Origin: Cunninghamia lanceolata | Taxonomy: Eukaryota; Streptophyta; Pinopsida; Cupressales; Cupressaceae | Direction: 5' to 3' | DNA: 64,000 nucleotides | Assembly (NCBI GenBank): GCA_027924645.1 | Contig: BSBN01000297.1 | Coordinates: 7,068,001 to 7,132,000 of the forward strand | Part shown: piece by piece, positions 22,761 to 33,870 of the stretch | How the letters are laid out: every line of letters begins with the position of its first letter | Numbering within the stretch: the stretch's first letter is position 1 | Notes under the pieces: generated by a model | What the model was told of the DNA's origin: nothing | What the model saw: only the letters and a program-made list of their open reading frames with translations | Databases searched by the model: none | Translations under genes and position numbers: made by a program

Positions 22761-23217
22761 ACCTAAGTCATCAACTCCTAGGTCAACCCTAGAGACACAT
22801 GTTCAAAACAACCTAGGTCAAACTAGCTAAAAAGACAAAAACTCCTTATTTTTCCCAAGTGTGCTACACTGTTATACCTTTTGCGCTTTATTGTGTGCAC
22901 AAAAGCACTTTACTATTGAAACCAATAGCAATTTATTTTACACAAGTGTGCTTTACTGCTATACCTACCACGCCTTACTACGTTGCAAAGGTGATGCATA
23001 AAAGTGCCTCATTACAAGACCAACATCTTACTACACTACCAATAGCGCTTCAGCGATCTACTAACTGCGTTGTGGCATGAACCCTAAAAACCAAAGGTGC
23101 CAAGCTTTGACAAATAGCACTTGACTAACCTACCAACTGCGCTTTAGCATGCCAAAAGCGCTTTGTCTGACCACCAAAGGCGCGCTGGCATTACGCAGCG
23201 CTTTTGGCTAACATAAA
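22761..23217 (-). other. Probable intron of the antisense PMD gene, with 20-bp repeats
   Basis: No coding frame is seen. The part 22852-23217 is made of CCAAAAGCGCTTT-like units and is the reverse complement, with scattered changes, of about 25872-26279. There the same units follow a GTAAGT splice donor, which is why I read them as intron. At 23217 the homology ends abruptly and leader sequence of a minus-strand relative begins. Confidence 0.55.
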
Positions 23218-24244
23218 CTTTTAAACCAATGTCCATTGTCCTTTAGAAAATTGAAGTGTTTTTGCATTCATGTCCATTGTCCCTTAAGAAAGCAATATGT
23301 TCCTAAGACTTAGATTGTAAAAAATGATGTTTTGTCCCTTAAGAAAAGCAATATAGTTTCTATGATTGCAAAGATGATTTGTTCAATTGTCCCTTAAGAA
23401 AGCAATATGTTCCTAAGACCTAAATTGATAAATTTGGCAATTCTTCAAAGCTTGTCCTATATGAACATGTTAGGAAAACCCTATTTTCTTTGTTTGAGTG
23501 ATAAGAAGCTGCAACAAGTCGATTAGTTCCACACAAAAAAATATAAATCAATTGACCAAAAGTGCTTTATTGTATAACCAAAAGCAACTTAATGTATTAC
23601 CGAAGATGAGTGACTACAGAACCAAAAGTGACCCACTATGCTACCAGATGTGTTGTACTGTATTACCAAAAGTATGACACTATGCTACCAAAAGCACTCT
23701 GCTACCCCAGATCTAAAAATAGTGATATTTCATCAAAAAAGCCAGATCAAAAAATGATTTAATGATTGACTTGAGGATTTGGGATGTAATGAATGATAAG
23801 ATCTGTAACCTGGAATCAAGAATAACTCACAAGATGCCACAAAATAATAGGTTAACTCAAAAAATGCTAATACTCCTAAATATGTCAACTTAGGCGGTAT
23901 GAATGATAATTGAAAGACAAATAAATAATCTTGTTAGTCAATGAAAGATAGATATGATGAGTTAGAACCCTGTAAATTACAAAACAAGATCAAAAAACCC
24001 TAATATACCAAAAGCACTTTACTATTATGCCAACTGTGCCGCACTGTAGTACTAAGAGCACAGTATTGTGCTACCAAAGGTGCTACAGTATCGCCTGAAG
24101 GCGCTGTACTGTAGTACCAAACGCGTAGCACTGTACTGCCAATAGCACTTTTTTGTGTTAGGTGCATTGTTCCGTAATGTACTTAAAAAAATCAATTTTT
24201 CAAAGAAAAAGAGGGATTAGTGGGTCCCACCAGGTGTGCCAAAA
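23218..24244 (-). other. Leader of the minus-strand element
   Basis: The reverse complement matches parts of B's leader, including CATATTGCTTTCTTAAGGG and AGGGTTTTCCTAACATG. About 23560-24160 contains degenerate 20-bp units such as ACCAAAAGTGCTTTATTGTA. A primer-like site (RC TGGCACACCTGGTGGGAC) adjoins the LTR at about 24224-24241. No gene is seen. Confidence 0.75.
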
Positions 24245-25402
24245 TGTATATGAGAAAAATCGAGAGATCGAATGATAAAATCAAAACAATGATAATAACA
24301 ACTCAATTACCCATAACATAAAGAGATCAATCAAAGTAAAAATCCAATATCAATGAATAAGTCAAATAACCAAACAAGAAAGACTTCACCTAGATTGTAT
24401 TGTTCTCTTTGTATGAATGTGGATTGCTTAATGATGTTGTGAAACCATGTTTGCAACAAGTGGATGTAGGTTGTATGCGTGCTCAAAAAATTGAAGTGCT
24501 CAATGATGCGATGTATGCTTAATGCGCTGTAAAGGATGCCTGAGAATAAGTGATCGAAGAGGATTTGTGAAGGAGATGAGGGGGTTTTATATAGGTTTCA
24601 AACGTGATCAATCAATGGATGAAATAAATCCATAGAATGAATGGTTGAGATAAATCAAAAAACTCATGATGAATGTGCACACGACATGTGTCACTCCAAA
24701 AAGGTATTTTTATTAAGATAATTGTTTTATTGATAAAGATATATTTGATTTCATAAATTAGAATACTTTTTTTTCTAATTCATGAGTTGATGAAAATAAA
24801 ATAAATTAAAGCCAATTAACTTAACTTTAGATTTGCCTTTCTTGGAGTTCTAAAAATAAGACTAATTGTGCACATGAGTTAACATGATATTTTTAGAGGA
24901 ATTGGAAAGATAATTGAAATTAAATAAATAAATTTATTTAATTGATTGTGCATGATGGAGGAATGTGAAGAATAAATAAAATATTTGATTTTATTTATTT
25001 TTAGAGGATTGAGGTAATTTAAATTAATTTGTATGATTTATTTAAATTTAGAAGAACAATTTGATTTAATTAAATAATATAAATTATTTAATTGTAGATG
25101 AGAAAGAATTTGTGATGAATTAATTAAATAATTGGATTTATTTAATTAATGTGGATTTGAAATTTGAAAAAAAGATAATGATTTGATTAAATAATTAAAA
25201 ATTATTTATTTTGGAAGAATATAGAGGAATTTAATGAAATTAATTAAATAAAGAGAATTTATTTAATTAATGTTGAAAATATGTGATTTGGACGAAATTG
25301 ATGAAATTAATTAAGTAATTAAATTATTTAATTAATGTTGAATGCAAGTGTTTAGACGAAATGCAAGTGATGCAATGACATAGTCATTTTAGGGTGTCTA
25401 CA
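24245..25402 (-). repeat. Complete LTR of the A/B family, reverse orientation
   Basis: Bounds are TGTATATGAG on the left and GGGTGTCTACA on the right, the reverse complement of the B LTR ends. It contains the palindrome array at about 24905-25345 and a reversed TATA region near 24585. It has purine-tract sequence on one side and a primer-like site on the other, so it is shared by two incomplete internal regions. Confidence 0.9.
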
Positions 25403-25620
25403 TTTTGCCCCTCTTTGATGCAGTGTAGTTTACAACGTTGCGTCAAAGAAAATGATTGTTGAAGATATGACACAATTTTGATGCCCCAGTGTAGCTGGTG
25501 TAGGATGACCCCTCGAGAGGAAAGATAGGGAAGCGACAAAAAGACTAGATGGAGGGTCAACTAGAAGATTATGTTACGATGTAGAAAATAGCATGGGGTG
25601 GGAAGAAAAAGGGGAGGGAC
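25403..25620 (-). other. 3' internal end with polypurine tract of the minus-strand element
   Basis: The reverse complement reads CAAAGAGGGGCAAAA directly at the LTR, matching B 19852-19866, and before it the same sequence as B 19740-19850 (TACACTGGGGCATCA and neighbours). No gene is seen. Confidence 0.75.
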
Positions 25621-25748
25621 ACTATAAATAGGTCCTAAGGGGTCAACATACCCCATTTGCATACTTAGAGTTGTCAAATTTAGAGATTGTAGCCTCCTAG
25701 CTTAGTTTTGTGAGAGCTTTGAGTGGAGAGAGTTTGGAGCGTGGAGAG
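25621..25748 (+). promoter_or_regulatory. Antisense promoter (TATA box and 5' leader) inside the gypsy element
   Basis: A consensus TATAAATA at 25623-25630 is followed, 119 bp after its end, by an ATG. It lies about 220 bp inside the LTR and points away from it, opposite to the element's own transcription. Element A and B 3' regions carry TATA-like sequences on the equivalent strand (near 5565 and 19598). Confidence 0.6.
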
Positions 25749-25823
25749 ATGTCAATCCCTACGCATAAGCATCAGGTGGAGCAAGTGCAGACCTACGGGA
25801 GACTAGTAGGAGCGCCAACAATG
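25749..25823 (+). pseudogene. First exon of the antisense gene (25 codons, then splice donor)
   Basis: The ATG at 25749 opens a frame of 25 codons (MSIPTHKHQVEQVQ...), ending at a strong plant-type donor, ATG|GTAAGT, at 25823/25824. Downstream are the same 20-bp-unit sequences that adjoin the PMD gene in element A. I infer that this is exon 1 of that antisense gene, cut off from its PMD exon by the LTR junction at 26284. The model rests on position, donor and homology of the intron, not on a transcript. Confidence 0.5.
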
Positions 25824-26283
25824 GTAAGTGCTTGAAAACCTCTTTGCGTTGAATTTTTAGGGCATTTCTAGGGTTTTTTCTAGGTTTTAGTTTAGGTCAA
25901 CCAAAAGCACTGCATAATGCCAGTGCGCCCTTAGTGGTCGGCTAAAGCACTTTTGGTGTGCTAAGGCGTAGTTGGTAGTGCAGTGAAGCATGTCTGGTAA
26001 AAGCTTGACACTATTGGTTTTAGGACTGAGCATTACAGTGCGGTTGGTAGATCTTCGCAGTGCTATGGGTAGTGCAGTAAGGCACGATTAGGTGAGTAGT
26101 TAGGTGCTATCAGCTAGGGTTTGTAAAAATGCAACACACTTGCAGTGTAGTAAGGCACATTTGAATATGCAGTACAATGCACTTCGGAAAAACTAAGTTC
26201 TGGTTGGTTTCAACAACAAAGCGCTTATGTGAAAATAGTAAGGCGCTTAGGGTAGAACAATGAAGTGCTATTGGAAAAAATAC
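25824..26283 (+). other. Truncated intron of the antisense gene
   Basis: It starts GTAAGTGCTTG and contains CCAAAAGCACTGC- and GCACTTTTGGTG-type units. The part 25872-26279 is an inverted copy of 22852-23217. It is cut at 26284 by an LTR missing its terminal 34 or so bases. Confidence 0.55.
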
Positions 26284-27387
26284 TGATAAAATCAAAACAA
26301 TGATAATAACAACTCAATTACCCATAACATAAAGAGATTGATCTAAGTAAAAATCCAATATCAATGAATAAATCAAATAACCAAACAAGAAAGACTTCAC
26401 CTAGATTGTATTGTTCTCTTTGTATGAAAGTGAATTGCTCAATAACATTGCGAAACCATGTTTGTAACAAGTGGATGTAGGTTGTATGCTCAATGCGCTA
26501 TAAATGATACCTAAGAATAAGTGATCGAAGAGGATTTGTGAAGGAGATGAGGGGGGTTTATGTAGGTTTCAAACATGATCGATCAATGGATGAAATAAAT
26601 CCATAGAATGAATGGTTTAGATAAATCAAATAACTCATGATAAATGTGCACACAACATGTGTCACTCCAAAAAGGTATTTTTATTAAGATAATTGCTTTT
26701 TTGATAAAGATAGATTTGATTTCATAAATTAGAATGTTTCTTTTTTCTAATTCTTGAGTTGATGAAAATAAAATAAATTAAAGCCAATTAACTTAACTTT
26801 AGATTTGTCTTTTTTGGGGTTCTAAATATAAGACTGATTGTGCACATGAGTTAACATGATATTTTTAGAGAAATTGGAAAGATTATTGAAATTAAATAAA
26901 TAAATTTATTTAATTGATTGTGCATGATTTTGAAGAATAGATAAGATATGAAGATTATAAATAAAATACTTGATTTTATTTATTTTTAGAGGATTGAGAT
27001 AATTTAAATAAATTTGCATGATTTATTTAAATTTGGAAGAACAATTTAATTTAATTAAATAATGTAAAATTATTTAATTATAGATAAGAGAGGATTTGAT
27101 GAATTAATTAAATAATTAGATTTATTTAATTAATGTAGACTTGAAATTTGAAAACGGATAATGAATTAATTAAATAATAAAAATTATTTAATATTGGAAG
27201 AATATAGAGGAATTTGATTTAATTAATTAAATAAATAGAATTTATTTAATTAATGTCAAAGTTTAGGATTTGGACGAATTTGATGAAATTAATTAAATAA
27301 TTAGATTATTTAATTAACGGTTGAAATGCAGGTGATTAGACAGAAATGCAAGTGATGTGATGACTTGGTCATTTTTGGATGTCTACA
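26284..27387 (-). repeat. Truncated LTR of the A/B family, reverse orientation
   Basis: The right end is intact (TGTCTACA at 27380-27387). The left end starts at GATAAAATCAAAACAATG and lacks the terminal segment present at 24245-24278. The palindrome array is at about 26870-27310. Confidence 0.88.
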
Positions 27388-27558
27388 ACAAGGACCTCCT
27401 GGAGGATGTTTCTCTTGTGGTGGAGATCATTACGCAAATCAATGTCCAACCAAGAACCAAGGAGTTCAACAATGTAGTAATGCATTACCTATCCAGCAAG
27501 CAGATTTTCAATAGAGGATCCATGCAGCATTAGATAATCACCAGGCAGAGTACCAGAT
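27388..27558 (+). pseudogene. gag: Element D gag fragment with CCHC zinc knuckle
   Basis: The frame reads PPGGCFSCGGDHYANQCPTK, a CX2CX3HX4C knuckle like those in many plant gypsy Gag proteins (retroviral type binds RNA). It ends at a TAG (about 27511), then continues as a protease-proximal spacer up to the LTR-like sequence at 27559. The protease and RT at about 42952-44233 probably belong to the same element, separated by later insertions. Confidence 0.7.
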
Positions 27559-27783
27559 TGTTGAACACACAAGAATACTAAGAGGGGGATGAATCAGTAT
27601 CTAAACAAACTTCAAGTCCTCTAGAGTAGATTAAAACTTAAGCATTACAACATCAACATAAACATGAAAGATTAGCACAATTCACATCAACACATAACAT
27701 TAGACATATGTGGAAAACCCAAGAAGGAACAACCATAGTGAGGATTAACTCACAATATATGAAGCTTAAAATAACAATTTTAT

Positions 27784-27958
27784 TTTAGGGCTACAACCCA
27801 AGGAAGCTACTACTCCCAGAAAACTTTGATTTAGGGTCACTCCCAAGGAAGTTACAACTCTCTGAAGACTTTGTTTTAGGGTCACTCCCGAGGAAGAAAC
27901 TACTCCCTGAAGACTTTGTTTTAGGGTCACTCCTAAGGAAGAAGCTACTTTCTAAATT
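27784..27958. repeat. Tandem repeat, about 53-bp unit, 3 to 4 copies
   Basis: Each unit carries TTTTAGGGTCACTCCCAAGG followed by GAAGNNACTACTCCCTGAAG with small changes. It lies inside the probable LTR H. Confidence 0.8.
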
Positions 27959-29164
27959 GAGAACAAACTTAGAATAGATTATAGTATGATAGTCTCTCTA
28001 TTGCTTGAAAAACTAACAATGAAGCTCACACCTTTGATGATTGCAATTCTATAACTTCACACTTCCTTTTGATGACCAGGTCAATTAGGAACACTCTACA
28101 CTTGATCACTATCACAGATATGTCTTCAAGATGAATTAGGACATCATCTACAACTCCTGCTCTTTCCCTTTCAATCACACATCATAATGCATTCATCATG
28201 CTCCTTGTTTTACTTGCAAACCTTATCAATCGCATTGCAATCACATTTCACCTAACTTGATTTGATTTAAAATTTATACATGATATTACATTGATTACAT
28301 TACTTGTCGGCCAGAGACAACATGAAAAATACATTTACAAGTTGGTCAGACAACACACAACATGAAATGTGTAGAGGACAAGACTTGAACAAGAACACAC
28401 GCTACACCAGTAGAAGACCCATTCCTTGCAAACATCAACACTTGCTTAACTAAGTCCAAAACATCCTTCATAGTATCAAACATCAAGGAATTACATCTGC
28501 ATACTCCGCTCATTTGAAAATGGGATAGTCTTAAGTAAAGACATATGAAACTTGAAGCATAACAGCCACAACAACTTGAAAACCTTATGCGGTACTGGAA
28601 ATAAGAAAGATCTTCATGAAACTCTTCCAGATGAGTCTACAGGACTCATACAAAATCTCCAAACACTCCTTTATCTCCGCACATCAAACATTTTGTGCCA
28701 CACATCTTCAACCATGAACTCTAAAAACAACTAGTCATCTATAACACACTGCAACATAGTGTCATTGAAAAACTGAGCTTGCGGATCACCAAGAAACTTG
28801 AAACTGCAAGAAAGCATGTAAAACACATCCATAAACATTTCCATAAAACCACAAAGGCAAATATTCACATCTAGAGCAATGCAGAGCATTCCAACAGGCC
28901 TTCAACACCACCTTACTCTGTCAGAACACATGCTGGTACTCTATCATGCATAACTTTCACAGCGGAAGGATAGATGATCTAAAATTTTGGAATTATCACC
29001 TTCACTGCACCGTGAACACAGTTCTAGAACTACATAGCCATAACTACAAATGCAGAGGAATACAAAGCATTCTATTTCCATAGAGAAAATGTCTTCTTTA
29101 GAACCAACATTGTCTTCAAACTATCAATTGCAAAACACCCTTCCGGTAATCTGATCATCTTAGT

Positions 29165-29292
29165 GCCTATAATTCCCATATTAATGTATCTTCTTGATGC
29201 TTCTAATTCCCATCTTAATATATCTTCTTGATGCTTCTAATTCCCATCTTAATATATCTTCTTGATGCTTCTAATGCCCATCTTAATATAAC
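29165..29292. repeat. Tandem repeat, 34-bp unit, about 3.5 copies
   Basis: GATGCTTCTAATTCCCATC recurs with exact steps of 34 bp (GATGC at 29196, 29230, 29264). Element C inserted at the end of the last unit. Confidence 0.9.
29288..29292. repeat. Target-site duplication of element C, left copy
   Basis: ATAAC here equals 42793-42797, directly outside the two LTR ends. Confidence 0.92.
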
Positions 29293-30784
29293 TATAGAGT
29301 TAAAACTCTACATTTTGATATTATTCGGTTGCGACACTGTATAGTTTCATTTTCAGTTTGTGTTGTTATCTTGCCTATGCGCAAAGAGTGCCAAGTGTCA
29401 GCATGGCGGGGTTTTAAGAACCTGAAAGAAAAAATGCTTCTAAAAGATGTGTAGAGCTGTCACGTGGTAAGGTGGTTAGAAGTAGTAAGAATAGTGACCG
29501 AGAGTAGCAGATAGTGCCATGTGTCTTTCTCTTAGTTCGTGGTTCCTAGGTGCCATAGAATTTTGCCACATATCTTCAGCTGTGTTTCTTTTTGTATAGT
29601 TTCTATTTGTTACTAGAATGTGCCACATGTCACTTCTATGGGGATTTGAGGAGAAACTTTTGAGAAAGGAATTTAAAATAAGTGAAGGAGTGCCACATGC
29701 CTTTTGTTGCAATGTGTGGAGCCAACTGCGTGTCTCTTTCTTTAATAAGTTTTGAAGTTTTGAAGCATAGTATGGTTGGTCCTGAGGTACTAGTGTAAAG
29801 TTTATAAGTGCAGCAGAGTGTGCTAGGTGTCGCTACTGTAGGTGATTAAAGGTTGAGAAGCTAGGGAAGCTTTTGAAGGCGTGCCAGTCTGCCATCTGTC
29901 CCAGTTTTGAGGCTCTCATGTGTTACCATGTATTAGCAGTATAAAGAGGTGGATTTCACCAAGTGTCAATGTGTCATTTGTTCTCCTTATATCAAAGGGA
30001 AACTAAGCCTGATGAAGTGGAAGGCACCTTGTAGCATTTTTGTAGCCATTTGAAGCTTGCAGAGGAAGCCACTTGTTTCAACATAACTAATAGTCACGAG
30101 GCCATATTTTCTGTTGCATTTGGCTAATGAGAGAGTGAGGATGATACAGTTGTAGATTCATACAGATCTTGTGCATGTTCAATTCCAGTTGCAGATGGTT
30201 GTAGATTCTTAATGGCTGGGAGTGTTATTTGAGCCCCACCTTGCTTCTATAAATGGGGGGGTATTTTGTAACTAATATACATATAGAGATAGAAAAATAC
30301 AGAGAGATATTACTATGACTAGAGTATATCATTTTAGCCTTTCACAGTTGTTTCAAGAAGAAGCATATAGATTTGTGCATGTTTCTGTGCTTCATGTATG
30401 TTGCTAAATCCATTAATGAATGAAGATCTGTGTTGTTCGATGATATTTTGTGTCTTTGTATAAATCTTCTGAGTTTAGCCTTTGGTTTTAAATCTACTTA
30501 TAATCTGTCTATGTTGATCATGCTTCATTGCTCTTTGATATAGCTGAAATCATAAAGTTTTTGTCACTGTGCTAATTGTTGAAACACATATAAATTTGGT
30601 GGATTGCCATAGGAGTTTGTTTTATTGTATCTGTAATCTTGTTTCTTCTTCCCTTTCCCAAAACCCCATTGAAAAAAGGAAGAGCCAGCTTCCCTAAAGT
30701 CTGGAGGTTGTTTCAAGAATCTGTCCTACATTCTTGAAGCTTCCCATATTGGTGCTGAAACCTACACAATTTTATACATCAACA
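29293..30784 (+). repeat. Element C 5' LTR
   Basis: It matches 41294-42792. The start is TATAGAGTT where the 3' copy has TGTAGAGTT, so the terminal TG is mutated, and the end is CATCAACA. The first 20 bases form a near-palindrome (TGTAGAGTT AA AACTCTACA in the 3' copy). The TATA box is CTATAAATGG at about 30241-30250. Words of the type GTGCCACATGTC recur throughout the left half. Confidence 0.93.
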
Positions 30785-30789
30785 GTTTT

Positions 30790-30807
30790 TGGCATGCCGA
30801 GTGGGAC
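30790..30807 (+). promoter_or_regulatory. Primer-binding-like site of element C
   Basis: TGGCATGCCGAGTGGGAC begins six bases after the LTR. It is close to the element B site at 7519, suggesting the same primer tRNA or common descent. Confidence 0.65.
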
Positions 30808-30833
30808 CTTTCTCAAATTTTTATCAAGATCAT

Positions 30834-32660
30834 ATGAACCATAGAGCAAGAAGGAGTCAAAGCTATGGACTGACCGCTAGAGCCTGATTAGCTACTAATC
30901 CAGGAATTTTGTTGCCACCTTTAGTAGTCACTCCGAGAAGAAGAGTAAATCAATCACTCAAAATACTAGGAATAGCTATGGCAGTACCTACCCCACCATG
31001 AAGCTTTGTAGATTGGAACAATAGCAGCCCTCTTATTCTCCCAATGCCACCGGATACCTAGGATCCATATCCTACCAATGCTTTGAAAGCATTACCCAAG
31101 TTTTTAGGAGAAGACTCTAAGACTCTGGGGGAACACCTCCAAGATGTGTCAGATGTATGTGTTGTGCATGTCATCACAAAATAGAATGTCGCTATTAGAT
31201 TATTGGTTGCTTCTTTCAAGGGGAAGGCCCTGGATTGGTATAGGTCATTGCCCTAAAGTTCAATATCAACTTGGGATCAGCTTAGAGATGCTTTCTTTGC
31301 AAGATTTAGTGAAAGGGTGATAGATCCTCTCTGCTCTAGCAACTGATCACCATAAAGAGAGCACCTCAAGAAGCCATAACTAATTTCAACACTAGGTTTC
31401 AAAAGACCTAGGATAGAATCCTTGCCACAGCCAGGCCATCAGCAGGTATGGCAATTGTATTTTATCTTAAGGCTTTCAATTCTTATATCTCAGTCATGAT
31501 CTAGTCTTTAGGAGGACAAACTTTGCCAGTGGCATATGAATTAGCAATAAGGGCTAAAAATAGCTTAATAGATGCTGGGAAACTACCTCCAAGACCTCCT
31601 ATTCCTATGTTTCTAGAAATTTCTATGCCCCTGCCACAAGAAACTAGTAATACCCCATCAATTTCGGCATCCATGTATACCTTCTCGACACCTCAACAAC
31701 CCACTATGTCAGCACCTCCTACTCCTCCATCTGAAATGGATGATGTCAAGAACATTCTTAGAACCTTTTCAAATGAGATTATTAACCTCAAAAGATAGCA
31801 GACTTCTTATCCAACCTCCTTACTAGGGATTTCAAGGTAATAGGCCTCCATACTAGCCAAACCAATACCATGGAGCACAAAGGCAAAATTATCCCCAACC
31901 TTCAAACTAGCTAGTTATAGTACCCACACCCTTACAAGTTGTTCTAACTAATCCAAACAGGGAGATGGTTCTTGGATAAAATAATATAGCAGGAGACCCC
32001 AATGCTTGGTGTTTCCCCTGTAATAATGCACATATGCCTAGAGATTTCCCTAGGGGTAATTTATAGAAGAGGGTAGCAGAGCAAAGAAGAATAGAGGGTC
32101 AAGTTTTTGTACCTTCAGGGCCCTTTCCTTACCAGTCACTTGGTGTTCAAAATGCAGCAATAGTAGCACAAATGCAAGGGATGTCAATAGAACAAGAAGG
32201 TGAGATTACCACAAAGCACGCACTATTTTCATGGATAGAAGATGAAGCATCAATATTTCTAAATGAAGCATCTACCTCCAAGAGGCCCTTGGTACAATCT
32301 GATTATTACACCAAGTCAAAGAGGAGAATGGTGGAACAACCTAAAGCCAACCTAAATGAAACAACTAAAGTTTGCCCATTCCAAGGCCAATACACCCCTA
32401 TTTCAAGGCAAGAAGTGCCTATGAGTGCTTTGAACCAAGGAATCTCCAACCCAGTGATAGAAAGAGCAAAGTATCCTTATTAACCTGACATAAACATTGG
32501 GGCCAATGAATGTGGTGGAACAACTGAAGAAAACCCCTATACAAGTGTTAATATGGGATATGCTAGCTATTCCCAAGCAAAAGATGTTGCAAGAAGCATT
32601 GCAGACTTAGGCAGATCATAAAGCTATTAATACAAAAGGAGGTACAAATAAAGGGAGGAC
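30834..32660 (+). pseudogene. gag: Element C gag
   Basis: An ATG at 30834 opens a basic N-terminus (MNHRARRSQSYG). The gag core is at about 31080-31500, with GKALDWYRSLP, TWDQLRDAFFARFSE and AITNFNTRFQ, typical of retrotransposon gag. A Pro-rich stretch with PPTPPSEMDDVKNILRTF follows (31523-31798) and a Lys/Glu-rich tail (32172-32483). At least one frameshift (near 31330) and numerous TAG stops occur. A cysteine-rich segment around 32010 (GDPNAWCFPCNNAHMPRDFP) may be a decayed zinc knuckle. Confidence 0.8.
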
Positions 32661-32699
32661 TCAAAACAAAGATACTCCACCTCTACAGACAGCCACTCT

Positions 32700-33225
32700 G
32701 CTAAATGTCACATTAGAGGTAAGAAAATCTAAGCCAAATCCATTTTATCTAACTTTAATAGTGGGCAAGAAACTACTGCACAACTCAATGATAGATTCAG
32801 GGGCTAGTACTACAGTCATGCCTAAGCAAATAGTTGATGCTTTAAAAATAGAATATGAGCTACTAGCTAAAGGGGTTATGCAATTAGATGGAAAGTCTAT
32901 TCAAACCATAGGAATGATCAAACAACTCCGATTACAGTTGTATACTTTCCCAAATATAACTATCCTGCAAGATGTGGTGATCATTGATATTCCCCCTATC
33001 TTCAGGCTATACCTATCTAGAGATTTCACAACCAAAATAGGAGGGTACATGTCACTTGATTGGTCACATTTGATCTTAAGAACTAAATATGGAACAAAGA
33101 TGAAAGTGTTGTCTAAACCATTATCTAAAGATCATATAATCGAAGAACCAACTCCAAGAATTAAAGCATATCATGCTATGATGAATAGGGAGGAGAGAGG
33201 TTTTGTTGAAGAAATAGGAGAATAG
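32700..33225 (+). pseudogene. pol: Element C aspartic protease
   Basis: The open frame at 32761-33225 contains NSMIDSGASTTVMPKQIVDA, an intact D-S-G-A active site, followed by the hydrophobic strand LYTFPNITILQDVVIIDIPP. This is the gypsy protease pattern. Translation continues upstream in the same frame. A TAG at 33223 ends the frame just before the RNase H-like domain, which lies in the same frame. Confidence 0.82.
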
Positions 33226-33312
33226 ACTAAATATGATCAGAATGAAGAAGAAAACAACCATCTAATGTCCATGATGTAGAGTGACCCTTATGGTAATTAT
33301 GATTCTACTAGC

Positions 33313-33870
33313 TTGAGGACTTATGTAATCTTTGAGGAGGGCCAAGAAATACCAAATATAATGAGCCAAGAGACATCTGAAAAGGAGGATTCAAATAAAG
33401 ACTCTAAGATCTTGACCTTAAACTTTGATGGAGCCAAGAATAAGAATGGTGTAGGGGCAGGTATATGTCTCACTTCTCCAAATGGTGAGAAAATTCTCAA
33501 AGCGATACGCTTACAATTTACTTGTACAAATAATGATGTTGAATATGAGTCCTTGGTACATGGTCTTATGTTGGCCAAGAAGAAAGGAATAAAGAACCTA
33601 ATAGTCAAAGGTGATTAAGAACTGGTTGTGAAATAAATCAGAGAAAAAGTTGTGGCAAAGAATGTGAGAATGAGATCTTATTGCCATAGGATTTGGGATC
33701 TGATCGATGGCTTTGACGCTTTTAACATAAAAGTTGTACCTAGAGCCCAAAATACTAAAGCAAATAGGATGGCACAAATTCACTCTCAGTTTGATCTAGC
33801 AAGTGACTTGCTCATTAATAATGAAGTAGTGAAATTCATTATTAGGCCAGTAATTCCTAATAATGTTTAA
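33313..33870 (+). pseudogene. RNase H-like domain located between protease and RT in element C
   Basis: The frame shows LNFDGAKNKNGVGAGICL (first Asp), TNNDVEYESLVHGLMLAKKK (Glu) and LIVKGD (second Asp), followed by a TAA where Ser is expected in GDSELV, then PRAQNTKANRMAQIH. There the last catalytic Asp of the usual AD.MA motif reads Asn. This is the archaeal/plant-type RNase H pattern. In A and B the equivalent domain follows the gypsy RNase H, but here it precedes RT, and no copy is seen between RNase H and integrase. The frame is the same as that of protease and RT. Confidence 0.75.

Larger units (their letters stand above)
23218..27387 (-). mobile_element. Rearranged minus-strand cluster of the A/B gypsy family
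   Basis: Read on the minus strand from 27387: an LTR lacking its last bases (27387-26284), a 3' internal fragment with antisense promoter and purine tract (26283-25403), a full LTR (25402-24245), then a primer-like site and leader (24244-23218) that stop at an abrupt junction. No gag or pol is present. Partial tandem structures of this kind can arise by LTR-LTR recombination plus deletion. The right edge adjoins a zinc-knuckle coding fragment of another element (D). Confidence 0.8.
27559..29292 (-). repeat. Probable solo LTR H (Sirevirus-like, minus strand), left part
   Basis: On the minus strand the sequence ends with CCCCCTCTTAGTATTC...TTCAACA, the kind of terminus also seen in G's LTR (CCCCCTCTCAGTTATCAACA). 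It contains two tandem arrays (27784-27958 and 29165-29292). Element C splits it at 29292/42793, and the start of the LTR should be near 42951. No gene is seen, and small ORFs are not called. I could not find a matching target duplication. Confidence 0.6.

Noticed and set aside
22541..22792. Plus-strand ORF of 83 codons
   Set aside because: It is antisense to the PMD gene upstream region and has no motif of its own.
32172..32483. Independent small gene in element C
   Set aside because: It lies within the gag-to-protease interval, aligns in position with the charged gag tail, and has no start context of its own.
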